A stretch of DNA of 64,000 bases from the NCBI RefSeq assembly GCF_048820935.1, contig NZ_JBMERD010000007.1, positions 62,001 to 126,000 on the forward strand. The letters are read 5' to 3'. The position numbers and the translations under genes are program-made. The DNA is from Algicoccus sp048820935 (GTDB taxonomy: Bacteria > Pseudomonadota > Gammaproteobacteria > Burkholderiales > Burkholderiaceae_B). Positions within the stretch are counted from its first letter, which is position 1, and each line of letters opens with the position of its first letter. The notes below the pieces were generated by a model. That model saw only the letters and a program-made list of their open reading frames with translations, made no database searches and had not been told where the DNA came from. This document shows positions 24,976-33,969 of this stretch, one piece after another.

Positions 24976-25824
24976 ATGATGACATTTCCTGATTTACATA
25001 AAGACATTCCACACCTGCAGCGCTTACTCGCACAACGACTAAGCCGCGCTCAAGATCCCGTTCAACCACAAAGCTACGCACTGTCTATCCAGGGTCAACC
25101 ATGCGGTCATGTATTTACCCCCGCCTTGCAAACCTTGCGCACCCTCCAGGACATTCAAATCGATGATGGACAACGCCGAGTCGATCTAAATCCCAGCACA
25201 CGTACTGTGACTGAAGTCTTGGCAGATGTGGCTGTCGCATTAAGGGCTGATGGCCGTGTCCCATTCTGGCGTGATGAACAACTAGACGTCTGGAGTAAAG
25301 CAGGTCAGTCTTTAGGCACCATCGAGCGCGGTGTAACCCGACCATTGGGACTTTTAACGGTGGCTGTGCACCTCAATGCCTGGTCTGCACAAGGCCAGTT
25401 GTGGGTCGCTAGACGCAGTCTGAGCAAACCCACGGATCCCGGTCGCTGGGACAACCTAGTTGGCGGATTGGTTGCAGCTGGTGAAGAGGGCTTACTTGCA
25501 CTGTCGCGTGAAACCCAGGAAGAAGCCGGGCTTAAACCCGCGCATCTTGCACAAACGTCAGCGCTACGAAACATCGTCCTGATGCGTCGGCAACTGCCTG
25601 AAGGCTATCAGCGCGAAATGGTTCAGTCGGTGAGTGCCACATTGAGCGCCGATGCGCGTCCGGTCAACCTCGATGGTGAGAGTATGACCATCGAATGTTT
25701 GCCAATAAGCACCATTATTGAAATGCTCGAAGAAGATGTTTTTACCCTAGCATCTAGCCTCATCATTCTGGATGATTTGCTCTATCGCGCACTGGGCAAA
25801 GCACCTGAATTACCGCTAGGCTGA
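24976..25824 (+). CDS. Nudix hydrolase with DUF4743-type N-terminus
   Basis: This 282-residue protein has an N-terminal DUF4743-like half and a Nudix domain whose box is complete: G-x5-E-x7-REUxEExGU in GLVAAGEEGLLALSRETQEE followed by AGL. Related proteins hydrolyse thiamin-type or other diphosphates; the substrate here is not known. It stands alone, convergent with the antiporter gene, 7 bases apart. Confidence 0.85.
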   Translation: MMTFPDLHKDIPHLQRLLAQRLSRAQDPVQPQSYALSIQGQPCGHVFTPALQTLRTLQDIQIDDGQRRVDLNPSTRTVTEVLADVAVALRADGRVPFWRDEQLDVWSKAGQSLGTIERGVTRPLGLLTVAVHLNAWSAQGQLWVARRSLSKPTDPGRWDNLVGGLVAAGEEGLLALSRETQEEAGLKPAHLAQTSALRNIVLMRRQLPEGYQREMVQSVSATLSADARPVNLDGESMTIECLPISTIIEMLEEDVFTLASSLIILDDLLYRALGKAPELPLG

Positions 25825-25831
25825 AAAAACC

Positions 25832-28297
25832 TCAAACATTCTCCGATTTAAGCGCTGTTTCGATACTTAGATTTAACGTAGGATCACGACCTAACAACGC
25901 TTCATAACGCGCAGGTTGCATGACCAACAATCGGCTGTAGCCCATGGCATGCACTGTGTGAATGCGCGCCTCTGTAAAGGCGTATGGCGCTTGCCCAAAA
26001 AACTCACCACTGCCCAACAAAAGCTCTTTGCCATTCTCCAGATGAAGTGACACCGCACCGGATGCAATCAAATAGAGAGGTGCTGCATGCGCATCAGGCG
26101 CAACAACCCATTCATCAGGTGTCACCTGCACAGACTCAAAGCATTGTGCCAAGACAAGTCTTTGATCCTGACTTAAATGCTTAAACGGTCTGACCCCTGC
26201 CAGAATATCGGGCACTGCCCGTTCAGAATCAACTTGTGGCATATGATCAAACATCGACCAGACATCCGTCGCTTCCTCGATTAAGGTGTCATACACCTCG
26301 GCACTGATCAAAGAGCTGTCCAACATCTTGTGATAGCGGGACAGCTCAAGTGACTGTGCAATATGGGCCAGATAAACTTGCTCCAACCAAAGTGCAAACG
26401 TTGGAAACTGTAAGCGCATGGCTTTGATATGGTCTTCAATCCGTTGCAAACGCTGGGTCAGTACGCGATCAATCTCATGAACGGTTTGTTCACCAACAAG
26501 CGTCGTCAACTCTTTCCGATTGAAGGTGATGAGGCGTCGAACAACCAAACGATTCGCCATCAAGTAAATGAATCGTTGGCCCAATTTGCGACCAAGCCAG
26601 CGTGGCAAACCCGCACGATGGTGTACCCGCAACAACCAACTCAAACTAGGCGTATAACGCAGCGAACGCTCCACCAACTGTTCATAACCCTGCAAACCTT
26701 CGCTCGACACCGCATCTTCGACGTTTTGCGCGAAATTCAGCAGCAAATCAACTGTGCGTACATCCATCCCGTCGTGACGTCTGCTACTGAGTAAAAGCTC
26801 ATACTCATGCTGAGCCAAGATAATCAGTCCGACGCGCAATTGCGTTATCGCATCAAGCGCCAGGCCATCCGACATTTGCTTTTCTTGAATGCGTCGGACA
26901 AACACCGCATCAATGGCTTGTTGCGTGGGCAAACTAATTTGTTCCGACTTGGCCAGATCATCCACTTCGGTTTTTAGGTTCGTGACGGTCACAATTTCTG
27001 CTTGGTTACGCAAAGCTTGCTGAACGTTTGTCAACGCATCAAGTTTCAAAAACCGAATCAGCCAGCGCAAGGTCAATCCGTTGATTAACAATGTAGACAA
27101 CACAAACCCGGTCGCACCAACCGCCACAAAACGTCTGATTTCTTCACTTAAGGCCGGATGCTCAGTCACCGACAACGCCAACGTCAACGAAATCGCACCA
27201 CGTAATCCACCCCAGGCAATGACGGTCTTATAAGCTCGGTTAACCGGTGCTGCCCCTAAAAACTGCGTCAGAGGCACCACACCGAAAACAGTTGCCACCC
27301 GCGCAACAAGGGCCATCACCATCATGGTCACAATCACGAATAGATCATCCCAACCGACATCTGCCATCATTTTTGGGATGGTCATCGCAGCCAGAATGAA
27401 CACCAAAGAACTTGCCCAGAAGCCTAGTTGACTCCATGACTGATCCAGCAGTCGGAAAGTTGAGGCAGCCACTCGGGCGCGTCCGACCAACGAGATGGTC
27501 AGACCGGCAACGACGGTCGTCACCACACCAGAAACACCGACATAGTGTTCACCGACCACATAAGTGATATAGGCTGCAGCCACCGACAAGGAGATTTCAG
27601 CAGTCGGACGACCACGTAGCAGCAAAAAGCCCAGACAGGTCACACGTCCGAGTAGATAACCAAGAATGATGCCGCCAAACAATTGCGTGCTGAAACTGAT
27701 GATAAGGGGCAAGAAGTTCCAGTGAATCGCAGTGTCTCTCGCCGCCAAAACCAAAAGTGCAGAATACAAGGCAATCGCAGCCGCATCATTGAGGAGACTT
27801 TCACCTTCGACAATCAAAGATAGCCGTTTGGGTGCACCCACATCTTTAAAAATACTCACTACAGCGGCTGGATCGGTAGTCGCCACGATGGCACCCATGA
27901 GCAAACAAGCCGCCAAACTTTGTGGAGACGCCCACCACGCCCCCCAACCAATGAGCAATGTGCTGATACACACCGCAACAACGGCCATGATCATCACAGG
28001 GCCAATGTCATTCATGAGACGTCTGACGTTCATCGACAGGGACGACTCAAACAACAACACCGGTAAGAAAATGATCAAAATCGCTTCTGACGAGATTTCA
28101 AAAGCGGTTAAAGCTTCCAGATATTCAGCCAACCAGCCAGGCGCCCATTCGTGTACGTGCACGAAATAGCCTAAAACCGCACCTGCCACCGACAACGCCA
28201 GTGAAAGCGGGATACGTAGAAAGCTTGAAAACGGGGTCAATAAACAGGCAATCACGAGCAAGCCTGCGAGCCCCAAAACAGTTAAGTCAGGTTCCAT
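25832..28297 (-). CDS. CPA1 sodium/proton antiporter with cyclic-nucleotide-binding tail
   Basis: At 821 residues it is much longer than a plain NhaP. About 12 membrane helices (1-420) include the ion-site region VATTDPAAVVS and GGLRGAISLTLALS. A long cytoplasmic helical region follows, then a cyclic-nucleotide-binding-like domain (about 690-810, with PLYLIASGAVSLHL and LGSGEFFGQAPY). This layout recalls plant SOS1 and sperm NHE. Whether cyclic nucleotides regulate it is inferred only. Confidence 0.85.
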   Translation of the reverse strand: MEPDLTVLGLAGLLVIACLLTPFSSFLRIPLSLALSVAGAVLGYFVHVHEWAPGWLAEYLEALTAFEISSEAILIIFLPVLLFESSLSMNVRRLMNDIGPVMIMAVVAVCISTLLIGWGAWWASPQSLAACLLMGAIVATTDPAAVVSIFKDVGAPKRLSLIVEGESLLNDAAAIALYSALLVLAARDTAIHWNFLPLIISFSTQLFGGIILGYLLGRVTCLGFLLLRGRPTAEISLSVAAAYITYVVGEHYVGVSGVVTTVVAGLTISLVGRARVAASTFRLLDQSWSQLGFWASSLVFILAAMTIPKMMADVGWDDLFVIVTMMVMALVARVATVFGVVPLTQFLGAAPVNRAYKTVIAWGGLRGAISLTLALSVTEHPALSEEIRRFVAVGATGFVLSTLLINGLTLRWLIRFLKLDALTNVQQALRNQAEIVTVTNLKTEVDDLAKSEQISLPTQQAIDAVFVRRIQEKQMSDGLALDAITQLRVGLIILAQHEYELLLSSRRHDGMDVRTVDLLLNFAQNVEDAVSSEGLQGYEQLVERSLRYTPSLSWLLRVHHRAGLPRWLGRKLGQRFIYLMANRLVVRRLITFNRKELTTLVGEQTVHEIDRVLTQRLQRIEDHIKAMRLQFPTFALWLEQVYLAHIAQSLELSRYHKMLDSSLISAEVYDTLIEEATDVWSMFDHMPQVDSERAVPDILAGVRPFKHLSQDQRLVLAQCFESVQVTPDEWVVAPDAHAAPLYLIASGAVSLHLENGKELLLGSGEFFGQAPYAFTEARIHTVHAMGYSRLLVMQPARYEALLGRDPTLNLSIETALKSENV

Positions 28298-28339
28298 GGC
28301 CGTATCTTAACCTTGATTATGCGGAAATTTTTCCAATTA

Positions 28340-28374
28340 AAAAAGCACAAGCCATCACCGAACTTGTGCTTTTT
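28340..28374. terminator. terminator downstream of rpoH
   Basis: AAAAAGCACAAG and CTTGTGCTTTTT form a perfect 12-bp inverted repeat with an 11-base loop. It lies between the rpoH 3' end and the antiporter start, both on the minus strand, and should end the rpoH transcript. Confidence 0.85.
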
Positions 28375-28431
28375 ACAATCGATCAAATGTAATACTCGAT
28401 CGCACTGAAAGTTAAACCATAGAACCGTGGC

Positions 28432-29322
28432 TTAGACCTGAGGCTCCAAAGCTTTGCGTAGCTTTTTGAGTGCTGCTGCTTCGATCTGTCGGATTCTTTC
28501 GGCCGACACTCCAAACTTCGCCCCCAATTCATGCAGGGTTTGGGCCTCATCTTCTGCCAACCAGCGCGCCTGAACAATCTCACGCGAGCGATCATCCAGC
28601 GTAGCCAATGCATCGCTTAGCCCTTGTGTTTCCAGTCTTTGCTGACTGCGCTGCTCAAGAACCTCCACTGGATCGTGTCGATCATCTGCTAAATACTGAA
28701 CGGGTGCGAAATGATCGTCATCATCTTGCGCCTGGGTGTCAAATGACACCTCACGACCATTCATGCGCACATCCATTTCGCGCACATCTTCGACTCGAAC
28801 ATTGAGGGTTTCAGCAATTTCGTCAACGTTTTCGACATCGAGCTGACCATTGCTGTCCGGGCGCATCTTGCGCAGATTAAAAAACAACTTACGTTGCGCT
28901 TTGGTCGTGGCAACTTTGACCAAGCGCCAGTTCTTAATAATAAATTCGTGGATCTCAGCCTTAATCCAGTGCATGGCGTAGGACACTAGACGCACACCAC
29001 GATCTGCATCAAAACGCTTCACAGCTTTCATCAAGCCGATATTACCTTCCTGGATCAGATCAGCCTGAGCCAGACCGTACCCAAAATACTGACGCGCCAC
29101 AGACACCACCACACGTAGGTGCGACAGGATCAGCTCTCGCGCAGCATCCAGATCGTCATCGTCTTGCAAACGCTTTGCAAGACTCACTTCCTGCTCTTGC
29201 GTTAACATTGGCAGCCGGTTCACGGCCGCAATGTACGCTTCAATCGAACCCAGCGCACCGGGATTCGAAATAGCCATTGCCATCGTGTTGGGGTTGACCA
29301 ATGGTGTGACGTTTTGTGACAT
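28432..29322 (-). CDS. rpoH: heat-shock sigma factor RpoH (sigma-32)
   Basis: RpoH directs RNA polymerase to heat-shock promoters. The RpoH box QRKLFFNLRK is clear, as are region 2 (HLRVVVSVARQYFGYGL, QEGNIGLMKAVKRFD) and region 4 with its helix-turn-helix (GVSAERIRQIE). I place the start at MSQNVTPL (29322), giving 296 residues. The longest frame starts at 29367, but that ATG lies 12 bases from the CIRCE element and almost at the predicted transcription start. A middle ATG at 29340 is possible. Confidence 0.95.
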   Translation of the reverse strand: MSQNVTPLVNPNTMAMAISNPGALGSIEAYIAAVNRLPMLTQEQEVSLAKRLQDDDDLDAARELILSHLRVVVSVARQYFGYGLAQADLIQEGNIGLMKAVKRFDADRGVRLVSYAMHWIKAEIHEFIIKNWRLVKVATTKAQRKLFFNLRKMRPDSNGQLDVENVDEIAETLNVRVEDVREMDVRMNGREVSFDTQAQDDDDHFAPVQYLADDRHDPVEVLEQRSQQRLETQGLSDALATLDDRSREIVQARWLAEDEAQTLHELGAKFGVSAERIRQIEAAALKKLRKALEPQV

Positions 29323-29379
29323 AAATGTATTTGACTCCATATTGATACGCTTATCCGCGTCTGTCATTTTTATCAGATT

Positions 29380-29406
29380 TTAGCACTCTCGACCACCGAG
29401 TGCTAA
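29380..29406. promoter_or_regulatory. CIRCE element (HrcA operator) upstream of rpoH
   Basis: TTAGCACTC-N9-GAGTGCTAA matches the CIRCE consensus exactly, with the correct 9-base spacer. On the minus strand a TTAGCA/TAAAAT promoter with an 18-base spacer is embedded in it. HrcA binding here would repress rpoH. Confidence 0.93.
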
Positions 29407-29577
29407 TTGATCTGATTCGATCCTAGGGTTTTAGTTCCCATTTTTTGCAATATTTTTCGTTTTTGTGCATCTGATGATGAATAGTCCTCATTCAGTCATT
29501 TACAGTTCCGCGAATGTTTTACACAAAAAATCACGGCCAGCAACTTGCAAGCACAGCGAACCGTTAAAATCCCAACT

Positions 29578-30414
29578 ATGACAACCCCAAAAACGCCCAC
29601 TTCTGACGTCGTGTTAGACCTAAACGCCGTGACCCTTGGTTACGGCGACTTTGTTGTGTTGCGCGACATTTCTGTGCGTGCACGACGCGGCGAGGTCGTG
29701 GCCATCATGGGGGGTTCGGGCTCAGGTAAGACTACATTACTGCGTGCAGCGACTGGACAAATCTCACCGTTTTCTGGGATGTTAAAACTCTTTGGTGAAT
29801 CCACCCAAGCTTGGCAACCATCCCAATGGCGTCAAGCGCGCCAGCGACTCGGCGTCTTATTTCAGCAAGGTGCTTTGTTAACCGATCTGAATGTTTTCGA
29901 AAACGTGGCTTTTCCCCTGCGAGAACATGCCCGCGATCTCACAGAAGCCCAGTTAACCGAACAAGTGCTTTCGGCGCTGCAAGCTGTAGGATTACGCGCA
30001 GCCGCCCATTTAAATCTTTCTGAAATCTCGGGTGGCATGGCACGCCGGGTGGCACTCGCCAGAGCGGTCATCCGTTCGCCTGAACTGGTATTTTATGATG
30101 AGCCCTTTGCAGGTCTTGATCCGATTTCCATGGGCATCACAGCACGCCTGATTCGTCGTTTATCGGATCAGTTGGGCTGCGCCAGTGTCTTCATCACGCA
30201 CGACGTGGCAGAAACCTTTGCGATTGCCGATACGATCTACATCGTTGGACAAGGTGTTATGAAGGCTAGTGGCACACCGGCTGAGCTCAAAAACTCGACA
30301 GACCCCTACGTGCGTCAGTTTCTGGATGGTTTACCAGACGGGCCTGTTGCATTTGACTATCCCATGACACCCGCCTTTGAGCACTGGGCCAACGAGCGGG
30401 GGATTCGACCATGA
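29578..30414 (+). CDS. mlaF: phospholipid transport ATPase MlaF
   Basis: MlaF is the ABC ATPase of the MlaFEDB complex that moves phospholipids between the membranes to keep outer-membrane asymmetry. It has 278 residues from ATG 29578; an upstream TTG is less likely. Walker A GGSGSGKTT, signature SGGMARR and Walker B LVFYDEPF are all present. It overlaps mlaE by four bases (ATGA). Confidence 0.95.
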   Translation: MTTPKTPTSDVVLDLNAVTLGYGDFVVLRDISVRARRGEVVAIMGGSGSGKTTLLRAATGQISPFSGMLKLFGESTQAWQPSQWRQARQRLGVLFQQGALLTDLNVFENVAFPLREHARDLTEAQLTEQVLSALQAVGLRAAAHLNLSEISGGMARRVALARAVIRSPELVFYDEPFAGLDPISMGITARLIRRLSDQLGCASVFITHDVAETFAIADTIYIVGQGVMKASGTPAELKNSTDPYVRQFLDGLPDGPVAFDYPMTPAFEHWANERGIRP

Positions 30415-31193
30415 GCCAAGCCAATCTTTTAGTCAGACTGGGTCGTTCAACACGCCAGAGACTCACCACGCTCGGGCGCTTTACGCGATTTTTTGGTCTG
30501 GTGTTGAGTCGCTGCGGCGTGCTCTGGCAACGGCCTCGACTCACGACTGAACAAATTCACCTGATTGGTAATCATTCATTACTGATCATCGCCGTCTCGG
30601 GCTTATTTGTCGGATTTGTGCTGGGTTTACAAGGCTATTACACCTTGAATCGATATGGTTCTGAAGAAGCGCTGGGGCTTTTAGTGGCACTATCACTAAC
30701 CCGCGAATTAGGACCGGTTGTGACCGCACTCCTTTTTGCAGGTCGTGCAGGCACTTCGTTAACCGCCGAGATTGGTCTGATGAAAGCTGGTGAACAACTA
30801 GCCGCCATGGAAATCATGGCAGTTGACCCTGTGCGCCGAATACTCGCACCACGGTTTTTAGCGGGTGTCATCTCTATGCCGCTACTAGCCGCTGTGTTTT
30901 CGATGGTGGGGATTGTGGGTGGCTGGATTGTCGGCGTTTTAATGATTGGGGTCGATGCGGGTGCTTTCTGGTCACAAATGCAAGATGGTGTGGACGTCAT
31001 GAATGATGTCATGAATGGCGTCATCAAAAGTTTTGTGTTTGGCGTCATCGTCACCCTCATCGCCCTATACGAGGGCTGGCAATGCCGACCAACGCCTGAG
31101 GGCGTCTCGCGCGCAACAACCCGAACCGTGGTGACCGGCTCACTGGCGGTCCTGGGTCTGGACTTTATCCTTACCGCCCTCATGTTCAGTTAA
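30411..31193 (+). CDS. mlaE: phospholipid transport permease MlaE
   Basis: MlaE is the inner-membrane permease of the Mla system. Its 260 residues contain the MlaE/DUF140 core with about five membrane helices and the family motif LTRELGPVVTALLFAGRAG. It is translationally coupled to mlaF by ATGA and followed by mlaD after 15 bases. Confidence 0.95.
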   Translation: MSQANLLVRLGRSTRQRLTTLGRFTRFFGLVLSRCGVLWQRPRLTTEQIHLIGNHSLLIIAVSGLFVGFVLGLQGYYTLNRYGSEEALGLLVALSLTRELGPVVTALLFAGRAGTSLTAEIGLMKAGEQLAAMEIMAVDPVRRILAPRFLAGVISMPLLAAVFSMVGIVGGWIVGVLMIGVDAGAFWSQMQDGVDVMNDVMNGVIKSFVFGVIVTLIALYEGWQCRPTPEGVSRATTRTVVTGSLAVLGLDFILTALMFS

Positions 31194-31208
31194 ATCGATG
31201 GAGCAACC

Positions 31209-31700
31209 ATGAACGACCATAAAAACGATGTCTGGGTAGGCCTTTTTGTGCTGCTGGGTATCATTGCCCTGGTGTTTCTGGCCTTGCGCGCCGGCAACCT
31301 GAGCAGCTTTACTTGGACCAAAACTTATACAGTCAGCGCGAGCTTTGATAATATAGGGGGTTTGAAGGTTCGCGCACCGATTAAAAGTTCCGGTGTCGTT
31401 GTTGGGCGTGTGCAATCCATTGCCTTTGACAATGAGACATATCGTGCCGTTGTGCATTTTGATATTGAAGAGCCCTATCATTTCCCAGCAGACACCTCAG
31501 CGAGCATTCTGACCTCAGGTCTGTTGGGCGAACAGTACATCGGATTAGATGCAGGTGGTGATGACCGTCTGCTTGAGTCCGGTGACTCCATTACTTTGAC
31601 CCAAAGTGCGGTGGTTCTAGAGCGACTGATCAGCCAATTCCTCTACAACACCGCTGAAAAAGAAGGCACCGGCAGTGATGCCATCTCAGCAGGAAACTAA
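31209..31700 (+). CDS. mlaD: MCE-domain substrate-binding protein MlaD
   Basis: MlaD forms the hexameric periplasmic lipid tunnel on the MlaFEB complex. It has 163 residues with one N-terminal membrane helix (WVGLFVLLGIIALVFLAL) and an MCE domain (about 38-115, with SFDNIGGLKVRAPIKSSGV). Length and order are as in other betaproteobacteria. Confidence 0.94.
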   Translation: MNDHKNDVWVGLFVLLGIIALVFLALRAGNLSSFTWTKTYTVSASFDNIGGLKVRAPIKSSGVVVGRVQSIAFDNETYRAVVHFDIEEPYHFPADTSASILTSGLLGEQYIGLDAGGDDRLLESGDSITLTQSAVVLERLISQFLYNTAEKEGTGSDAISAGN

Positions 31701-31703
31701 TTT

Positions 31704-32492
31704 ATGAGTACTTTTCGTATGCGCGGCGTCTTGGCAGGTCTCGTTTGTGCCGCACTCACTGGTTGTGCCGCCGTCGGTCCAGAACCTGATCCAGCCGATC
31801 CATGGGAGTCTGGTAACCGGACTGTCTTTGCGGTCAATGATGCCGTTGACAAGGCCATTGTGCGCCCTGTCTCCGAGCTTTACGCGTTTTTGGTGCCTAG
31901 CCCGATCCGCACCTGTGTCCACAACGCGTTCATCAACCTCACCGAACCATGGGCAGGTGTCAACAGCCTGCTTCAGGATCGAGGACATGATGCAGTGAAC
32001 ACTTGGGGACGTTTTCTCTTTAACAGCACCATGGGGTTAGGCGGCTGTATTGACGTTGCCACCATGAACGGACAACCCCGCATTCCAAACGATTTTGGGA
32101 TCACACTGGGCGTCTGGGGTGTGCCTAGCGGTCCTTACGTGGTCTTGCCAATCATCGGTTCCAGCACAGTTCGTGACAGTGTCGCACTCGTGCCCGATTT
32201 GTATGGCAATCAGTTAGCAACCGTGGGTCTGATTAATGACGTACCGTTACGCAATACCCTGTGGGGACTGGAGTTTGTCAGCCGCCGTGAAGCCCTGCTG
32301 CCTGTGTCCAAAGTTGTCGACAGTACGGCATTAGATCCTTATATCTTTGTCCGAGATGCGTACCTCCAAAGACGTGAAGCGATGATCCGAGAAAAACTGG
32401 GAATCGCGGAAGAACTGCCGAACTATGAAGATGATGAAGCCCTAGAAGCCGATGAAAAAGCACTGGGCATCACTCAGGAGAAAACACAATGA
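31704..32492 (+). CDS. mlaA: outer-membrane lipoprotein MlaA (VacJ)
   Basis: MlaA removes phospholipids from the outer leaflet and hands them to MlaC. It has 262 residues with lipobox ALTGC (Cys near 21), the family motif DPWESGNRTVFAVNDAVD, and LGVWGVPSGPYVVLP. The acidic tail after residue 230 is variable in the family. It lies in the mla operon three bases after mlaD and overlaps mlaC by four. Confidence 0.94.
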   Translation: MSTFRMRGVLAGLVCAALTGCAAVGPEPDPADPWESGNRTVFAVNDAVDKAIVRPVSELYAFLVPSPIRTCVHNAFINLTEPWAGVNSLLQDRGHDAVNTWGRFLFNSTMGLGGCIDVATMNGQPRIPNDFGITLGVWGVPSGPYVVLPIIGSSTVRDSVALVPDLYGNQLATVGLINDVPLRNTLWGLEFVSRREALLPVSKVVDSTALDPYIFVRDAYLQRREAMIREKLGIAEELPNYEDDEALEADEKALGITQEKTQ

Positions 32493-33160
32493 TTTCACAA
32501 TTTCTATCAAGAAACGGCGCAACATTGCGTCCGATTCGTGGTTGGATGTTTGCCCTCGTTTTAGGTACTGCAGCTCTAATGACTGCGAGCCCTTCGACAC
32601 AGGCTGCCCCTAATGCCAAAGCAGAGCCTCAGGTCTTTGTGGCCGAAGTGGTGGATGAACTGATTCGCAACGTTCAGACCCAAGTCAAAAAAGGTCCATT
32701 GTCGATGAGTCAAATTCACGACATCGTCAATCAGGACATCTTGCCGTATGTTGACCTGTCAAAAACCACCCGATTGGCCGCGGGTAAGTACTGGCGCCAA
32801 GCCACGCCTGAGCAGCAAAAAGCACTGACCGAAGCATTTGGTGAAACACTGATTCGTACGTACAGTGGTGCACTCACGCGCGTCGACAGTGGCACCAATA
32901 TGAAAATCCTGCCATTTCGTGGTGATGTAAACGCCAAAGATGTCGTGGTTCAAAGCTCAGTGACTGAATCCAGCAACACGTCACCGATTCGGATTGACTA
33001 TCGACTCGAAAAAAGCAACGACGGCTGGAAAATCTACGACCTCAACGTCGAGAACATTTGGTTGATTCAGAACTATCGCAATCAGTTTGCCCAGCAAATC
33101 GATCGCGGTGGCATCGATGGTCTTATTCAGTCGCTCAAAAAACGCGCGGCGACTCCTTAA
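32489..33160 (+). CDS. mlaC: periplasmic phospholipid carrier MlaC
   Basis: MlaC shuttles phospholipids between MlaA and MlaD. It has 223 residues with a signal peptide (about 1-40, ending TQAAPNA) and the MlaC/Ttg2D fold (DILPYVDLSKTTRLAAGKYW). Its stop is two bases before the next ABC gene, so the STAS-domain gene mlaB that usually follows in this group is missing. Confidence 0.94.
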   Translation: MISQFLSRNGATLRPIRGWMFALVLGTAALMTASPSTQAAPNAKAEPQVFVAEVVDELIRNVQTQVKKGPLSMSQIHDIVNQDILPYVDLSKTTRLAAGKYWRQATPEQQKALTEAFGETLIRTYSGALTRVDSGTNMKILPFRGDVNAKDVVVQSSVTESSNTSPIRIDYRLEKSNDGWKIYDLNVENIWLIQNYRNQFAQQIDRGGIDGLIQSLKKRAATP

Positions 33161-33162
33161 AC

Positions 33163-33969
33163 ATGTCCGAATTTGCCATTGAATTTGAAAACATCCACAA
33201 AACATACACCATTGACACACCATTTCAGTGGCGTCGGTTATTGGGTGCTCGCTCGCAGTCTGAGGGTTTTAAGGCCTTAGACAACATCAACCTTCAAGTT
33301 GAACATGGCGAGTTCTTTGGTCTGTTGGGTCCCAACGGAGCCGGCAAAACCTCTCTGATTTCGATTTTGGCTGGGCTCGTGCGAGCCACTGAGGGCAAAG
33401 CTCGCGTCTGTGGATACGATGTCATCGACGAATTTAAACAAGCTCGTCAACATTTGGGTGTTGTCCCTCAGGAATTAGTCTACGATCCGTTTTTTACGGT
33501 GCGTGAAACCTTGCGACTGCAGTCAGGCTATTACGGGCTACGAAAGAATGACGACTGGATTGATGAGATTTTGCACAATCTGGGACTGTCCGACAAAGCC
33601 AATACCAACATGCGAGCGCTGTCTGGTGGAATGAAGCGACGCGTTCTGGTGGCACAAGCCCTTGTGCACCGCCCCCCAGTCATTGTGCTTGACGAACCCA
33701 CAGCCGGTGTGGACGTGGATCTGCGACGCAGCCTTTGGGAGTTTGTGGCGCGTTTAAACGAACAAGGTCACACGATCCTACTGACCACCCACTATCTGGA
33801 AGAAGCTGAAAGCTTGTGTGGCCGTATCGCCATGGTGAACCGAGGTCGTGTCGTCGCTTTAGACACCACACAACGCCTACTCGCACGGGTCGGTGGTGCC
33901 GGTCTGGAAGAAGCCTTTGTGCAGATCATGCGTGAAAGCGACCCGCAAACTGGGGAGGTTTTGTCATGA
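33163..33969 (+). CDS. ABC-2 type exporter ATPase (YadG-like)
   Basis: From ATG 33163 it has 268 residues with Walker A GPNGAGKTS, signature LSGGMKRR, Walker B VIVLDEPTAGVDVD and H-loop TTHYLEEAE. It pairs with the permease that overlaps it by four bases. The pair resembles YadG/YadH and is often found between mla and ibaG/murA in betaproteobacteria. The substrate is unknown. Confidence 0.9.
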   Translation: MSEFAIEFENIHKTYTIDTPFQWRRLLGARSQSEGFKALDNINLQVEHGEFFGLLGPNGAGKTSLISILAGLVRATEGKARVCGYDVIDEFKQARQHLGVVPQELVYDPFFTVRETLRLQSGYYGLRKNDDWIDEILHNLGLSDKANTNMRALSGGMKRRVLVAQALVHRPPVIVLDEPTAGVDVDLRRSLWEFVARLNEQGHTILLTTHYLEEAESLCGRIAMVNRGRVVALDTTQRLLARVGGAGLEEAFVQIMRESDPQTGEVLS

